The position numbers were made by a program, and so were the translations under genes. Of a DNA stretch of 64,000 nucleotides, positions 44,881 to 53,989 are shown piece by piece. Below the pieces are notes generated by a model. It was not told where the DNA came from, did no database searches, and saw only the letters and a program-made list of their open reading frames with translations. The stretch spans positions 1,204,069 to 1,268,068 of the forward strand of contig NZ_JACHXO010000001.1 in the NCBI RefSeq assembly GCF_014192155.1, given 5' to 3'. Source of the stretch: Roseateles terrae. Its GTDB lineage: Bacteria > Pseudomonadota > Gammaproteobacteria > Burkholderiales > Burkholderiaceae_C. The first letter of the stretch is position 1. Every line of letters begins with the position of its first letter.

Positions 44881-45537
44881 GTGTCCGCTGTGCTGTCCAC
44901 CGTTGATCTGTCCCTCCTGCCCCGCCCGCATCGGGCCCATTTGCGTCCGGCGACCACGCAGGACGCGCAGGCCATCGCGGCGATCTACAACGCGTCGCTG
45001 CGCACCCAGCCCTATCAGCCGGAGGGCGTGTCGGCGGAGACCGGCGCCCGCTGGCTGTCTCAGGAGATGGCGCGGGTGCGGGAGCTGGATGCGCAACCGG
45101 AGGCCAACTATCTCGGCCCGATGAGCGTGCCCATGACGCGCCGCATCATCCTGGTCCATCAGGTCTATCAGCGGCCGATGCTGGTGGCCGAGATCGACGG
45201 CGAGGTCGCCGGCTGGATGGGATCGCTGGGCATGCACGAGCGGCCGGGCCTGTCCGCATTGTTCGAGTTTGCCTACTACGTCGCGCCGCGCTGGCGCGGT
45301 CACGGCATCGGCACGCAGCTGGTGCGTCACCTCATCACTCAGGCGCCCACCTGGCAGGTGGATCGCCTGCTGGCGACGGTGTGGAGCGACAACGCCGCCA
45401 GCCTGGGCGTGTTGCGGCACCTGGGGTTTCAGTCGTGGGGCCGGCTGCCGGGCGCTGTCATGGCCTTCGGCAAACGGCGTGACCTGTTGATGATGGGCAT
45501 GACGCTGCCCGACGCGCGCGCCGCTTCCAATGGCTGA
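44881..45537 (+). CDS. GNAT family N-acetyltransferase heading the T3SS operon
   Basis: A 218-residue protein. The GNAT fold is shown by HLRPATTQDAQAIAAIYNAS at the start, the acetyl-CoA loop APRWRGHGIGTQLVRHLI (Q/R-x-x-G-x-G/A type, here RWRGHGIG) and DNAASLGVLRHLGFQSWG near the end. It begins with GTG after AGGAG and overlaps sctU by 8 bases, so it is translationally coupled to a core export gene and controlled by the PIP box. Its acceptor is unknown: it may acetylate a T3SS or bacterial protein, or be secreted. This gene is not part of the classical hrp2 operon. Confidence 0.8.
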   Translation: MSAVLSTVDLSLLPRPHRAHLRPATTQDAQAIAAIYNASLRTQPYQPEGVSAETGARWLSQEMARVRELDAQPEANYLGPMSVPMTRRIILVHQVYQRPMLVAEIDGEVAGWMGSLGMHERPGLSALFEFAYYVAPRWRGHGIGTQLVRHLITQAPTWQVDRLLATVWSDNAASLGVLRHLGFQSWGRLPGAVMAFGKRRDLLMMGMTLPDARAASNG

Positions 45538-46615
45538 GAAGACCGAACAGCCCAGCCAGAAGAAGCTGGACGACGCCAAGAAGAAGGGCCAGTCCCCCAA
45601 GAGCCAGGACATCAATGCGGCCGCCGGGCTGCTGGTGATGACCGTCTGCCTCACCGCCGCCACCACCTCGGCGCTGGCGCACCTGGAGCGGCTGTTCTCC
45701 CTGGCCAGCGGCATCGCCATCGGGGTGCGCAGCGATGCGGACGTGCTGGCCATTGCCTACGACATGGCCCTGGAGGGCGTGTGGATCGTGCTGCCGTTTG
45801 TCGCCGCCGCCATCGTGACCGGCTTTGTGGCTTCCTTCGCGCAGGTCGGCTTCAACATCAGCTTTGAGCCGATCTCCCCCAACTTCGACAAGGTGAATCC
45901 GGGCGCGGGGCTGAAGAAGCTGATCTCCCTGCGTTCCATCATCGAGCTGGTGAAGTCAGTGTTCAAGGCGATTCTGGTGGGCTGCGTCGTGGCCTTCATC
46001 ACCATGGGTCTGGTGCCGCTGATGGTCGGCGCGGCGACGCAGACCCCGATGGGCGTGGCCGCCATTGCCTGGAGCGCCCTGCTCAAGCTGCTGGTGGCCA
46101 GCGTGATCACGCTGATCGTCATCGGGCCGGTGGACTTCGCCCTGCAGCGCTGGCTGTTCATCCGCGACCAGCGCATGGACAAGGACGAGGTCAAGCGCGA
46201 ATACAAGGAAATGGAAGGCGACCCGATGCTCAAGGGCCAGCGCAAGCGGCTCGCCCATGAAATCGCGAACGGCAATCCGACCCGCACCGTGCCGCAGGCC
46301 TCGGTGGTGGTGACCAACCCCACCCACTATGCGGTCGCCTTGCGCTGGCGCCCGGGCGAGACGCCGCTGCCGGTCATCGTGGCCAAGGGCGCGGATGACC
46401 AGGCCATGGAAATCCGCCGCATTGCGGAAGCCTCCGGCGTGCCGATCGTGGGCGACCCGCCGCTGGCGCGGGCGCTGTTCAAGGTGCCGGTGGATGAGAC
46501 GGTGCCCGAAGCCCTGTTCGAGGGCGTGGCCACCGTGCTGCGGTGGGTGGCCATGCTGGAGGCCAACGGTGCCAGGGGCGCTTCCCCTGCCGCTTCCCGC
46601 GGAGACGCAGCATGA
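45530..46615 (+). CDS. sctU: T3SS export apparatus switch protein SctU (HrcU)
   Basis: A 361-residue inner-membrane protein of the FlhB/YscU family. It has an N-terminal KTEQPSQKKLDDAKKKGQ box, four membrane segments, and a cytoplasmic domain with the autocleavage motif NPTH (N263-P264). Self-cleavage there changes substrate choice from early to late proteins. It overlaps the GNAT gene by 8 bases and sctV by 4. Confidence 0.95.
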   Translation: MAEKTEQPSQKKLDDAKKKGQSPKSQDINAAAGLLVMTVCLTAATTSALAHLERLFSLASGIAIGVRSDADVLAIAYDMALEGVWIVLPFVAAAIVTGFVASFAQVGFNISFEPISPNFDKVNPGAGLKKLISLRSIIELVKSVFKAILVGCVVAFITMGLVPLMVGAATQTPMGVAAIAWSALLKLLVASVITLIVIGPVDFALQRWLFIRDQRMDKDEVKREYKEMEGDPMLKGQRKRLAHEIANGNPTRTVPQASVVVTNPTHYAVALRWRPGETPLPVIVAKGADDQAMEIRRIAEASGVPIVGDPPLARALFKVPVDETVPEALFEGVATVLRWVAMLEANGARGASPAASRGDAA

Positions 46616-48678
46616 GCAACACCCTGAGCGACAAAAGCACCCTGGGCAACGACCTGGCGATGAGCCTGCTGGTCGTGGCCATCGTCGGCCTGATGATCCT
46701 GCCGCTGCCCACCGTGGCCATCGACAGCCTGCTGGCGGTGAACCTGGCCATCAGTGTGCTGCTGCTGATGACCTCGCTGTTCATCCCGAATGCGGTGGCA
46801 CTGTCGTCCTTCCCTTCGCTGCTGCTGTTCACCACGCTGTTCCGGCTCTCGCTGAACATCGCCTCCACCAAGTCCATCCTGCTGCATGCGGATGCGGGTC
46901 ACCTGATCGAGAGCTTTGGCGAGCTGGTGGTGGGGGGCAACCTGGTGGTGGGCATCGTCGTCTTCATCATCATCACGGTGGTGCAGTTCATCGTGATCTC
47001 CAAGGGCTCGGAGCGGGTGGCGGAAGTCGGCGCGCGTTTCACGCTGGATGCGATGCCCGGCAAGCAGATGAGCATCGACGCCGACCTGCGCGCCGGCCTG
47101 CTCACCGGCGACGAAGCCAGACGCAAGCGTGCGCTGCTCGGCATGGAGAGCCAGATGCATGGCGGCATGGACGGGGCGATGAAGTTCGTGAAGGGCGATG
47201 CCATCGCGGGGCTGATCATCACCCTGGTCAACATCCTGGCCGGCATCGTCGTGGGCATCATGTACCACGGCATGACGGCCGGCGAAGCGGCCAACCGTTT
47301 TGCGGTGCTGTCCATCGGCGATGCGATGGTGTCGCAGATCCCATCGCTCTTCATCTGCGTGGCTGCCGGTGTGCTGATCACCCGGGTGGCGGACGAGCAT
47401 CAGAAGAAGCCGCTGTCGCTGGGCCAGGAGATCGTGGCGCAAATGACCGCGAATGTGCGGGCGATGTATCTCGCGGCCGGGCTGGTGGTGGCCTTCGCTG
47501 CGGTGCCCGGCTTTCCTGCGGTGCAGTTCCTCATGCTGGGCGCGGGGCTCGCGGCAGCGGGGCGGTATCTGTCGCGGCAGCGCCGGTCGGGAGAGGCGCA
47601 GAGCCTGTCTGCACCGATCGCCGCGCTGCAGCGGGAAGGCGCCAAGGGGGATGCGCCGTCCATCATGCAGGAGGCGCCGCATTTCTCGCGGCCGCTGGCC
47701 GTGCGCATGTCACCGGCCCTGGCGGCCCTGCTGATGCCGCATCAGCTCGATCAGGCGATGGAGCGCGAGCGGGTGCAGCTCCAGTCGATGCTGGGCGTGC
47801 CCTTCCCGGGCGTGTGCATGTGGGTGGACAAGGCGCTGGAGGCCCTGCGCTTCGAGGTGTTGATCAACGATGTGCCGGTGCGGCATGTGGAGCTGCCGGG
47901 CCGTTTGCTGCTGATTCCGGATGCACTGGGCGCCCCGCCTTGGGCCAGCCGTGCGCAGTCCCACGGCGCCGTGATGGAGCAGGCCGAGTCCCGCTGGATG
48001 CCCGGCGCGGACATCCCGGAAGCCGAGCGCGGCAAGTGCCTGGACATCGAGCAGGTGATGGCCCGTCAGGTGATGCTGCTGCTGCGTCGCAATGCCCATC
48101 AGTTCATGGGGGTGCAGGAGATCCAGTGGATCGTCGACAAGGCCACTGCCGACTATCCCGGCCTGGTGGCCGAGGTGCAGAAGATCCTGCCGGTGCAGCG
48201 GATTGCGGAAGTGATGCGCCGCCTCCTGGAGGAACAGGTGCCGATCCGCAATGTGCGCAGCATCTTCGAAAGCCTCATCACCTGGGGCCCCAAAGAAAAG
48301 GACATGCTGCTGCTCACCGAATATGTGCGCGGCGACCTCGGTCGTTATCTCGCCTTCGAGGCCAGCGCCGGCAAGCCCTACGTCTCCGCCATCCTGCTGG
48401 ACGCCGGGGTGGAGCAGGCCATCCGCCAGTGCATCAAACCGACGCCCACCGGCAACTATCTGGCGATGGCGCCGGAGAGCGCCGCCGCCATCACCGAGAA
48501 GGTGATGCAGATGGCCGGCGCAGCGCCGGAGCCCGGCGTGGCGGTGGTCACCTCGATGGACATCCGCCGCTATGTGAAGAAGATCATCGAGACCCGCATG
48601 GACAGCCTGCGCGTCTACTCCTACCAGGAGCTGGGCCATCAGGTGGAACTGCGGCCGCTGGGGCGGGTGGTGATGTGA
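46612..48678 (+). CDS. sctV: T3SS export gate protein SctV (HrcV)
   Basis: A 688-residue protein of the FlhA/InvA family: about seven N-terminal membrane segments, then a large cytoplasmic domain that forms the nonameric export gate. Family boxes include FIPNAVALSSFPSLLLFTTL, RLSLNIASTKSILL, GKQMSIDADLRAG and GDAIAGLIITLVNI. Start set by the ATGA overlap with sctU. Confidence 0.96.
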   Translation: MSNTLSDKSTLGNDLAMSLLVVAIVGLMILPLPTVAIDSLLAVNLAISVLLLMTSLFIPNAVALSSFPSLLLFTTLFRLSLNIASTKSILLHADAGHLIESFGELVVGGNLVVGIVVFIIITVVQFIVISKGSERVAEVGARFTLDAMPGKQMSIDADLRAGLLTGDEARRKRALLGMESQMHGGMDGAMKFVKGDAIAGLIITLVNILAGIVVGIMYHGMTAGEAANRFAVLSIGDAMVSQIPSLFICVAAGVLITRVADEHQKKPLSLGQEIVAQMTANVRAMYLAAGLVVAFAAVPGFPAVQFLMLGAGLAAAGRYLSRQRRSGEAQSLSAPIAALQREGAKGDAPSIMQEAPHFSRPLAVRMSPALAALLMPHQLDQAMERERVQLQSMLGVPFPGVCMWVDKALEALRFEVLINDVPVRHVELPGRLLLIPDALGAPPWASRAQSHGAVMEQAESRWMPGADIPEAERGKCLDIEQVMARQVMLLLRRNAHQFMGVQEIQWIVDKATADYPGLVAEVQKILPVQRIAEVMRRLLEEQVPIRNVRSIFESLITWGPKEKDMLLLTEYVRGDLGRYLAFEASAGKPYVSAILLDAGVEQAIRQCIKPTPTGNYLAMAPESAAAITEKVMQMAGAAPEPGVAVVTSMDIRRYVKKIIETRMDSLRVYSYQELGHQVELRPLGRVVM

Positions 48679-48691
48679 CCCGGTGGGCGGC

Positions 48692-49573
48692 ATGACGGAC
48701 GAAGAGATCCGCCGCATCCGACGGTTGGTGGTGGGTGAGTTGCCGCCTGCCGCCCACGCCCCGCGCGCCGTGGATCCTCGGCATGAAGAGCGGTTCCGGC
48801 GCGCGTTGTCAATGCCGCGCCGGGCGGCGGAAAGCGTCTCCGAACGTGCGAGCGACGCTGCGGTGGCAGGCCCGCGTGGAGGCGCAGGCGCGGAGGCGGC
48901 AGAGATGGCGGCGGGAGCGTCTGCAGCAGCGGAAGCACCGGCCGCTGTGGGCGCCTCTGCACAACCCATACCGCGAAATGTGCGGCCGGGCACGGCGGCT
49001 CGGGGCAGCACCCGGCTGCAGATGGATCGAACCGGCGACGGGTTTGCGGAGTCGCACAACGGACCGGTCGCCAGGTCCCGGCAGGTCAGCGCGCGCCCGG
49101 TGTCGGCCATTGCACGCCGCAGCACTGCCGGTGTGCAGCCACTGGATGAGGACGGCGCTGACGCCGAGCCGCTCGACCTGGCGCCGCCCACGGCGGCGTC
49201 CACCGACACGTCGTCCGCCGTGGCACCCACGCCCCGGTGGCTGCTCGATGCCCCCGTGATGCCCCTGCCAACTTCGCCCCCGAGCGCCGCGCTGCCCGAT
49301 GCCTGGGCCCAGGGCCTGGCCGACACCGTCGTGACACTTTGCAGCAGCAGCGATCCCAACTTCCATAGCTGGACGATCCAGGTGCCGATCGACAGCGCCG
49401 CCCTGCCCCACACCGAGCTGCGGATGACGTTTTCGCGCCATCACCTGCTGCTTCGCTTCAGCACGCAGTCCACCCAGTCCTACGCCCTAATTTCCGCCCA
49501 TCAGTCGCAGCTGCAGCGTTTGCTGCGCAGTGACCTGCCGGGCGACCGGCACATCGACATCGAACTCACATGA
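48692..49573 (+). CDS. sctP: T3SS needle-length/substrate-switch protein, HpaP/SctP-like
   Basis: A 293-residue protein with a long Ala/Ser/Pro/Arg-rich disordered N-terminal region (to about 190) and a folded C-terminal domain (VVTLCSSSDPNFHSWTIQVP, ELRMTFSRHHLLLRFST, ending in a short acidic tail). This matches the layout and place (between sctV and sctQ) of HpaP/HpaC proteins, which bind the SctU cytoplasmic domain. Sequence conservation in the family is low, so position carries much of the call. Overlaps sctQ by 4 bases. Confidence 0.75.
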   Translation: MTDEEIRRIRRLVVGELPPAAHAPRAVDPRHEERFRRALSMPRRAAESVSERASDAAVAGPRGGAGAEAAEMAAGASAAAEAPAAVGASAQPIPRNVRPGTAARGSTRLQMDRTGDGFAESHNGPVARSRQVSARPVSAIARRSTAGVQPLDEDGADAEPLDLAPPTAASTDTSSAVAPTPRWLLDAPVMPLPTSPPSAALPDAWAQGLADTVVTLCSSSDPNFHSWTIQVPIDSAALPHTELRMTFSRHHLLLRFSTQSTQSYALISAHQSQLQRLLRSDLPGDRHIDIELT

Positions 49574-50634
49574 CTGCATTGCCTGCCAGCGTTGCACCGC
49601 CCGGCCCCCAGGCGTCCGACGACCTGCGCGGGCGGCTGCCCCAGCTCTCGGCCGGCCAGGCCGCGCTGCTGCGCATCAGCCAGGACCAGCGCTTTGCCGC
49701 CTGGCTGCGTAGCACCCTGCAGCACGCGAGCCTCGGCGTGGCGCTTCGTCAGCCGTTTCCGGTCTGGACCCTGACGGTGGAGTGCGACCACGGCAGCTTC
49801 CGGCTGGGGCTGGACCCTGCCGACAGCCCGGCCCTGCAACTGGCCCTGGCTCACACGCCCGAGCCCATCGCCTGCGCCGTCGTCAGCCACCTGCTGGACG
49901 AATGGGGCCAGGCCCTCGCCCCTGCGCTGGGCCCACTGCGCCTGACCGCACTGGCCGCCCAGGCCGCCGAACACCTGCCCGACGCGCCGTGGCCCGGCCG
50001 CCTGCCTTGCATCCAGGGCGGCGGCATGCCAGTGGCGCTGCTTGACGCCGATACCGCCGTGCTCGATCGCATCGCCGCCCGGTTGACGCGGATGGGCGCA
50101 GACCTGTCGCCGCTCGCGGCACTCCCGGTGCGCCCGGTGGTGCGCCTCTTCACCCGCGCGCTGCCGCTCTCGGTGCTCCGCTCGCTCCAGACCGGAGACG
50201 CGGTGCTCGCCGACGCGAGCGGCCCCTGGTTGCGCTGCGGCATGGGCCGGGTGCTGCAGGCCCGTCTTTTCATCGATCCCCAGGAGTTCACCGTGCACGT
50301 TGCCGAAGCGCCCATCCTTGCTGACGACCCGCCCAGCGCCCAGCCGGACGATGGTGTCCATGGACTGGAAACACCGCCCGTCGTCGGAACCCTGGAGACA
50401 CTCGAGCTGCCAGTGGCCTTCGAGCTGGACACCGCCCGGGTGAGCCTGGCGGAGCTGGCCAGCATGCAGCCGGGATATGCGGTGGAGCTGGCCGTGCCGC
50501 TGGCCCAGGCGCAAGTGCGACTGGTGTGCCAGGGCCGCACCCTGGGACAGGGCCAGCTGATCGCCATCGGTGACCAGCTCGGCGTGCGCATCACCCGGCT
50601 CGAATTCGCCCATGACGCCGCTGCAGCACGCTGA
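49570..50634 (+). CDS. sctQ: T3SS cytoplasmic ring protein SctQ (HrcQ)
   Basis: A 354-residue protein. The last 75 residues (LELPVAFELDTARVSLAELA, VCQGRTLGQGQLIAIGDQLG) form a SpoA/FliN-type domain. The N-terminal part is divergent, as usual for SctQ. It forms the sorting platform that receives effector-chaperone complexes. Overlaps the start of sctR by 23 bases. Confidence 0.9.
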   Translation: MTALPASVAPPGPQASDDLRGRLPQLSAGQAALLRISQDQRFAAWLRSTLQHASLGVALRQPFPVWTLTVECDHGSFRLGLDPADSPALQLALAHTPEPIACAVVSHLLDEWGQALAPALGPLRLTALAAQAAEHLPDAPWPGRLPCIQGGGMPVALLDADTAVLDRIAARLTRMGADLSPLAALPVRPVVRLFTRALPLSVLRSLQTGDAVLADASGPWLRCGMGRVLQARLFIDPQEFTVHVAEAPILADDPPSAQPDDGVHGLETPPVVGTLETLELPVAFELDTARVSLAELASMQPGYAVELAVPLAQAQVRLVCQGRTLGQGQLIAIGDQLGVRITRLEFAHDAAAAR

Positions 50635-51265
50635 TCCGGTCGCCCTCTTCCTGGTGCTGCTGGCGCTGGCCGCCTTGCCCTTCGCGGCCATGGTGGTCAC
50701 GTCATACACCAAGATCGCGATCGTGCTGGGCCTGCTGCGCAATGCCATCGGCGTCCAGCAGGTGCCGCCCAACATGGTGCTCAACGGGGTGGCCATCATC
50801 ATCTCCTGCTACATCATGGCGCCGGTCTTCATCGATGCTGGCAAGGGCTTTCAGGCCGGCGGCGGTGGCAGCAGTACCCAGACCATGATGCAGGCCGCCG
50901 ATGCGGCCCGTGAACCGTTCCGGCGCTTTTTGGACAAGCATGCAGAAGAACGGGAGAAGCAGTTCTTCCTGCGCTCCGCCAGCCTGATCTGGCCGAGCGA
51001 GCAGGCGGCGGCGCTGAAAAAGGACGACCTCATCGTGCTCGCGCCGGCCTTTCTGCTGAGCGAACTGACGGCGGCCTTCCGCATCGGCTTCCTGCTGTAT
51101 CTGGCCTTCATCGTCATCGACATCGTCATCGCCAATGTGCTGCTGGCCATGGGCCTGTCGCAGGTCACGCCCAGCAACGTCGCCATTCCGTTCAAGCTGC
51201 TGCTGTTCGTGACGCTGGACGGCTGGTCGCGGCTGGTCCACGGGCTGGTCCTCACCTATCGATGA
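50612..51265 (+). CDS. sctR: T3SS export apparatus protein SctR (HrcR)
   Basis: A 217-residue FliP/YscR family inner-membrane protein. TSYTKIAIVLGLLRNAIGVQ and AFLLSELTAAFRIGFLLYLA are family signatures. It has four hydrophobic segments and forms the core of the export channel with SctS and SctT. The ATG at 50612 lies inside the end of sctQ. Confidence 0.95.
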   Translation: MTPLQHADPVALFLVLLALAALPFAAMVVTSYTKIAIVLGLLRNAIGVQQVPPNMVLNGVAIIISCYIMAPVFIDAGKGFQAGGGGSSTQTMMQAADAAREPFRRFLDKHAEEREKQFFLRSASLIWPSEQAAALKKDDLIVLAPAFLLSELTAAFRIGFLLYLAFIVIDIVIANVLLAMGLSQVTPSNVAIPFKLLLFVTLDGWSRLVHGLVLTYR

Positions 51266-51298
51266 AGCCCATGCCGCGCCGTCTCCCGGAGACCCTGT

Positions 51299-51562
51299 AT
51301 GAACTATGACGTGGTGGTGCAGCTGACCTCCGAGGCGCTGCTGATGTGCGTGCTGCTGTCGCTGCCTGCGGTGGTGGTTTCGGCAGTGATCGGCCTGCTG
51401 GTGTCATTCTTCCAGGCGATCACGTCGCTGCAGGACTCGAGCATTGCTCAGGGCATCAAGCTGCTGGCGGTCACCGGCGTGGTGGTGGTGACCGCGCCCT
51501 GGGCCGGCTCCACGCTGATGAAGTTCAGCGAAAACCTGTTCACCGCCATCTTCCAGCGATGA
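51299..51562 (+). CDS. sctS: T3SS export apparatus protein SctS (HrcS)
   Basis: An 87-residue FliQ/YscS family protein with two membrane segments: VVSAVIGLLVSFFQAITSLQ and SSIAQGIKLLAVTGVVVVTA are visible family blocks. It overlaps the next gene by 4 bases. Confidence 0.95.
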   Translation: MNYDVVVQLTSEALLMCVLLSLPAVVVSAVIGLLVSFFQAITSLQDSSIAQGIKLLAVTGVVVVTAPWAGSTLMKFSENLFTAIFQR

Positions 51563-52443
51563 AGCTCGACCGGACACGACAAAGCGCCGAGGCGCAGCAG
51601 GCCGCCGGAACGCAGGACACGCAGCGCCACCGCCAGGGACAAGGCGGGGCGTCAGGCTATGCCGGCGGCATGCACAAGGGGGTGGCGTACCGGCATGCGC
51701 CGCGGGCGCATCTGCCGGCCAAGCGCAACACGGGGCCGGCGCCCCGAGCGCGGGCGCGGCCGGCGTCCACCGCAGCGGCGGGTGCGCATCACGACGAAGA
51801 ACATCCGCGCAGCCTCGCCGACGACCCCTGGGCACAAGCCGGTGGCGGCGGTGCCGGCGCTGGATCGCTGCTGGGGGGCGTGAGCGGGCAGAAGACCGTA
51901 TCGGGCCTGCGGGGCGGCGATGGGCGCGGACCGTCGCAGCACACCGCCGCCACCACCGGGGACGCCCCAGCGCCGCCACCGCCCTTGCGGCAACCCCCGG
52001 TGCGGGAAGGCGCGGCCTTGCGGCGCAGCAAACGCCCGGAGGCGGAGCTGCTGCGGACGCCGCCGCGCGAAGGGCAACCCCTCACGCGAGCCGCCCTGCT
52101 GAATGCCTTTGCCGCGCTGTACTTTCAGGGGGGCGCGCAACCCGCGGGCGCGCTCCGGCTCGCTGCCAAGGCGGCGCTGGCCCAACATCTCAAGGTCGGC
52201 ACGCCACCCATGACACTGGCCGAGGTGCGCTCGACCGCCATCGCCTGGTGCGAGACCCACGGGCGACCGCCCGCCCTCACTGAAGCGCAGAAAAACGCCA
52301 ACGTGCTGTTTCCGCTGGAAGCCTTTCGGGCGCTGTCCGGGCCCAGGAACAAGGGCGTGGGCCCGCAACCCGCGCTGCCGCTGGCCACCCTGCTGCAGCG
52401 CGCACTGGAACATCACACCGCCTCGAAGGAGACGTCCCGATGA
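51559..52443 (+). CDS. HpaA-like type III secretion control protein
   Basis: A 294-residue hydrophilic protein with an Arg/Gly/Ala/Pro-rich disordered N-terminal 180 residues and a helical C-terminal domain (LTRAALLNAFAALYFQGGAQ, VLFPLEAFRALSGP). Placed right after sctS and before an HpaB-like chaperone, the position of hpaA in Xanthomonas, whose product is a secreted control protein that binds HpaB. The call rests mainly on position, length and composition. ATGA overlap with sctS and a 4-base overlap with the next gene. Confidence 0.6.
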   Translation: MKLDRTRQSAEAQQAAGTQDTQRHRQGQGGASGYAGGMHKGVAYRHAPRAHLPAKRNTGPAPRARARPASTAAAGAHHDEEHPRSLADDPWAQAGGGGAGAGSLLGGVSGQKTVSGLRGGDGRGPSQHTAATTGDAPAPPPPLRQPPVREGAALRRSKRPEAELLRTPPREGQPLTRAALLNAFAALYFQGGAQPAGALRLAAKAALAQHLKVGTPPMTLAEVRSTAIAWCETHGRPPALTEAQKNANVLFPLEAFRALSGPRNKGVGPQPALPLATLLQRALEHHTASKETSR

Positions 52444-52895
52444 GCCCCGAGCACTACCTTCATCTGATTCACGATCTTTGCGAAGTGGTCGGCCTGCCGG
52501 ATGCGGACTCGGTGATGGCCCGTCAGGCGCTGGAAGTGGAAGGCTTCGAAGTCCTGCTCGGCCATTACGAGACCGATCCGGACGCGCTCTACCTCAACTT
52601 CGCCTTTGGCAGCGTGACCTCGGGCCGGAGCCTGCGTGTCTATCGGCTGATGCTCGAGGCGAACCTGAGCCTCTATGCGCAGGATCAGGCGCAGCTCGGG
52701 CTGGATGCCGACACCGGCCTTGTGCTGCTGGTGCTGCGAGTGCCGATGTTCGAAGGGGTCGACGGACATTACCTGGCCGACACCATCAATCACTATGTCG
52801 AGCACGGCCGGTACTGGCGGGAGAACATCCTGCAGGCCGAGGACGAGATGTTCGAGAGCGTTTCGATGGGCGATTACACCTGGCTCCGGGCCTGA
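52440..52895 (+). CDS. hpaB: HpaB-like type III secretion chaperone (CesT family)
   Basis: A 151-residue acidic protein. HYLHLIHDLCEVVGLPDADS, YETDPDALYLNFAFG, LRVYRLMLEANLSLYAQDQAQLG (conserved across HpaB proteins) and VEHGRYWRENILQAEDEMF show the CesT-type chaperone fold. HpaB binds many effectors and guides them to the ATPase SctN, and it is needed to keep early substrates ahead of late ones. Last gene of the plus-strand operon. It may also serve the giant effector, which has no dedicated chaperone beside it. Confidence 0.8.
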   Translation: MSPEHYLHLIHDLCEVVGLPDADSVMARQALEVEGFEVLLGHYETDPDALYLNFAFGSVTSGRSLRVYRLMLEANLSLYAQDQAQLGLDADTGLVLLVLRVPMFEGVDGHYLADTINHYVEHGRYWRENILQAEDEMFESVSMGDYTWLRA

Positions 52896-52984
52896 AGCGG
52901 CCTAGCCCCGGGGACTGGCGTGCATCACGGGTTCTCTGTTCCTTCGCAGCCGCAGCGCACTGCGCGTGCTCAGAGGCGTGGCAG

Positions 52985-53020
52985 CGTTCAGCTCGTTCAG
53001 CGCGTTCAGCGCGTTCAGCG
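52985..53020. repeat. four tandem copies of a 9-base unit between convergent T3SS operons
   Basis: CGTTCAGC(T/G) is repeated four times (one degenerate base in the first copy) in the 137-base gap between hpaB and sctT. No hairpin terminator with a T run is seen there. Confidence 0.8.
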
Positions 53021-53032
53021 CGCTCGGTAAAC

Positions 53033-53989
53033 CTATCGGGTGGGCGACGCAGAGGGCACCGGACCCGCAGATGGTGGAGATAACTCGGATGACTCGGACG
53101 CCGAGGGCGCCGTCTCCTCCACGCGAGACCGCTCCAACATCGGCTTCCCCGGCTCCACCGGCCGCGGCTCATTCGCCATGCGCGCCCACTGCGCCATCTC
53201 CGCCGACAGCGTCTGCAGCGAAAGCGCCGGCCGTACCTGATCGAAGAACACCGCCACCAGCAGCGACAGCATCGCAATCGCCACCGCGCCCTTCACCGGC
53301 TGCGCAAGGTTGTTGGGCTCCAGCTTGTCCGCCGTTTTGGACAGCACCCCAAAGCCCAGATCCACCAGCATCAGCACCAACAGGGCCGGCGCCGCGATCT
53401 TGATCATCAGCTCGAGATACCGCGCCGTCTGCGCTCGCACGAAGTCCTCCAGAATCGTGGACCAGGCCGGTCCCAGGCTGCCAATCGGCCACCAGTGGAA
53501 GGAATCAAACAGCAACCCACTCAGCATCAGCATGCCGCCCAGCAGGTAGAAGCCGCTGATGGCCAATTGGGCCAACAGGTTGCCGATGGGTGTGCTCTGC
53601 TCCCCGCTCAGCGGATTGGTCTGCTGGACGTTGTTGTAGCCGGCCTGGTTGTCGATCAGCACGCCCACCCCCTCGGCGACCCAGAAGACGGTGGACGCCG
53701 CAAAGCCCAGCACCAGGCCGATCAGCGCCTCCTTGGCCAGCGTGGCGACCAGCCGGACCATGTCCATGTCCTGCACCAGCGACAGCGGTTGCCCCCAGGC
53801 GATGAAAAGCGCCAGGCAGATGCACAGCCCGTTGCGCACCGGTCCTTGCAAGGCCTGATCGCTGGTGGCGGGCAGCACGAGAAACACCGCATAGACCCGG
53901 AGCAGGGAGACCGCCAGCAGCATCACGGCCTGCTGCAGCAGCGTGCCGGCGCCGATCACGCCCTCGAAGTGGTTGAACAACTCGTTCAT
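53033..53989 (-). CDS. sctT: T3SS export apparatus protein SctT (HrcT)
   Basis: A 318-residue FliR/YscT family inner-membrane protein with about six spans. KEALIGLVLGFAASTVFWVAE and ISGFYLLGGMLMLSGLLF are typical. The C-terminal 55 residues after the last span are Glu/Ser/Pro-rich, longer than in many homologues. Last gene of the minus-strand series, overlapping sctO by 4 bases. Confidence 0.93.
   Translation of the reverse strand: MNELFNHFEGVIGAGTLLQQAVMLLAVSLLRVYAVFLVLPATSDQALQGPVRNGLCICLALFIAWGQPLSLVQDMDMVRLVATLAKEALIGLVLGFAASTVFWVAEGVGVLIDNQAGYNNVQQTNPLSGEQSTPIGNLLAQLAISGFYLLGGMLMLSGLLFDSFHWWPIGSLGPAWSTILEDFVRAQTARYLELMIKIAAPALLVLMLVDLGFGVLSKTADKLEPNNLAQPVKGAVAIAMLSLLVAVFFDQVRPALSLQTLSAEMAQWARMANEPRPVEPGKPMLERSRVEETAPSASESSELSPPSAGPVPSASPTR

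Noticed and set aside
46329-48695. 788-codon plus-strand open frame overlapping sctU and sctV
   Set aside because: It lies in another frame of sctV, which is a clear FlhA-family protein. The product is Arg/Gly/His-rich and carries no motif.
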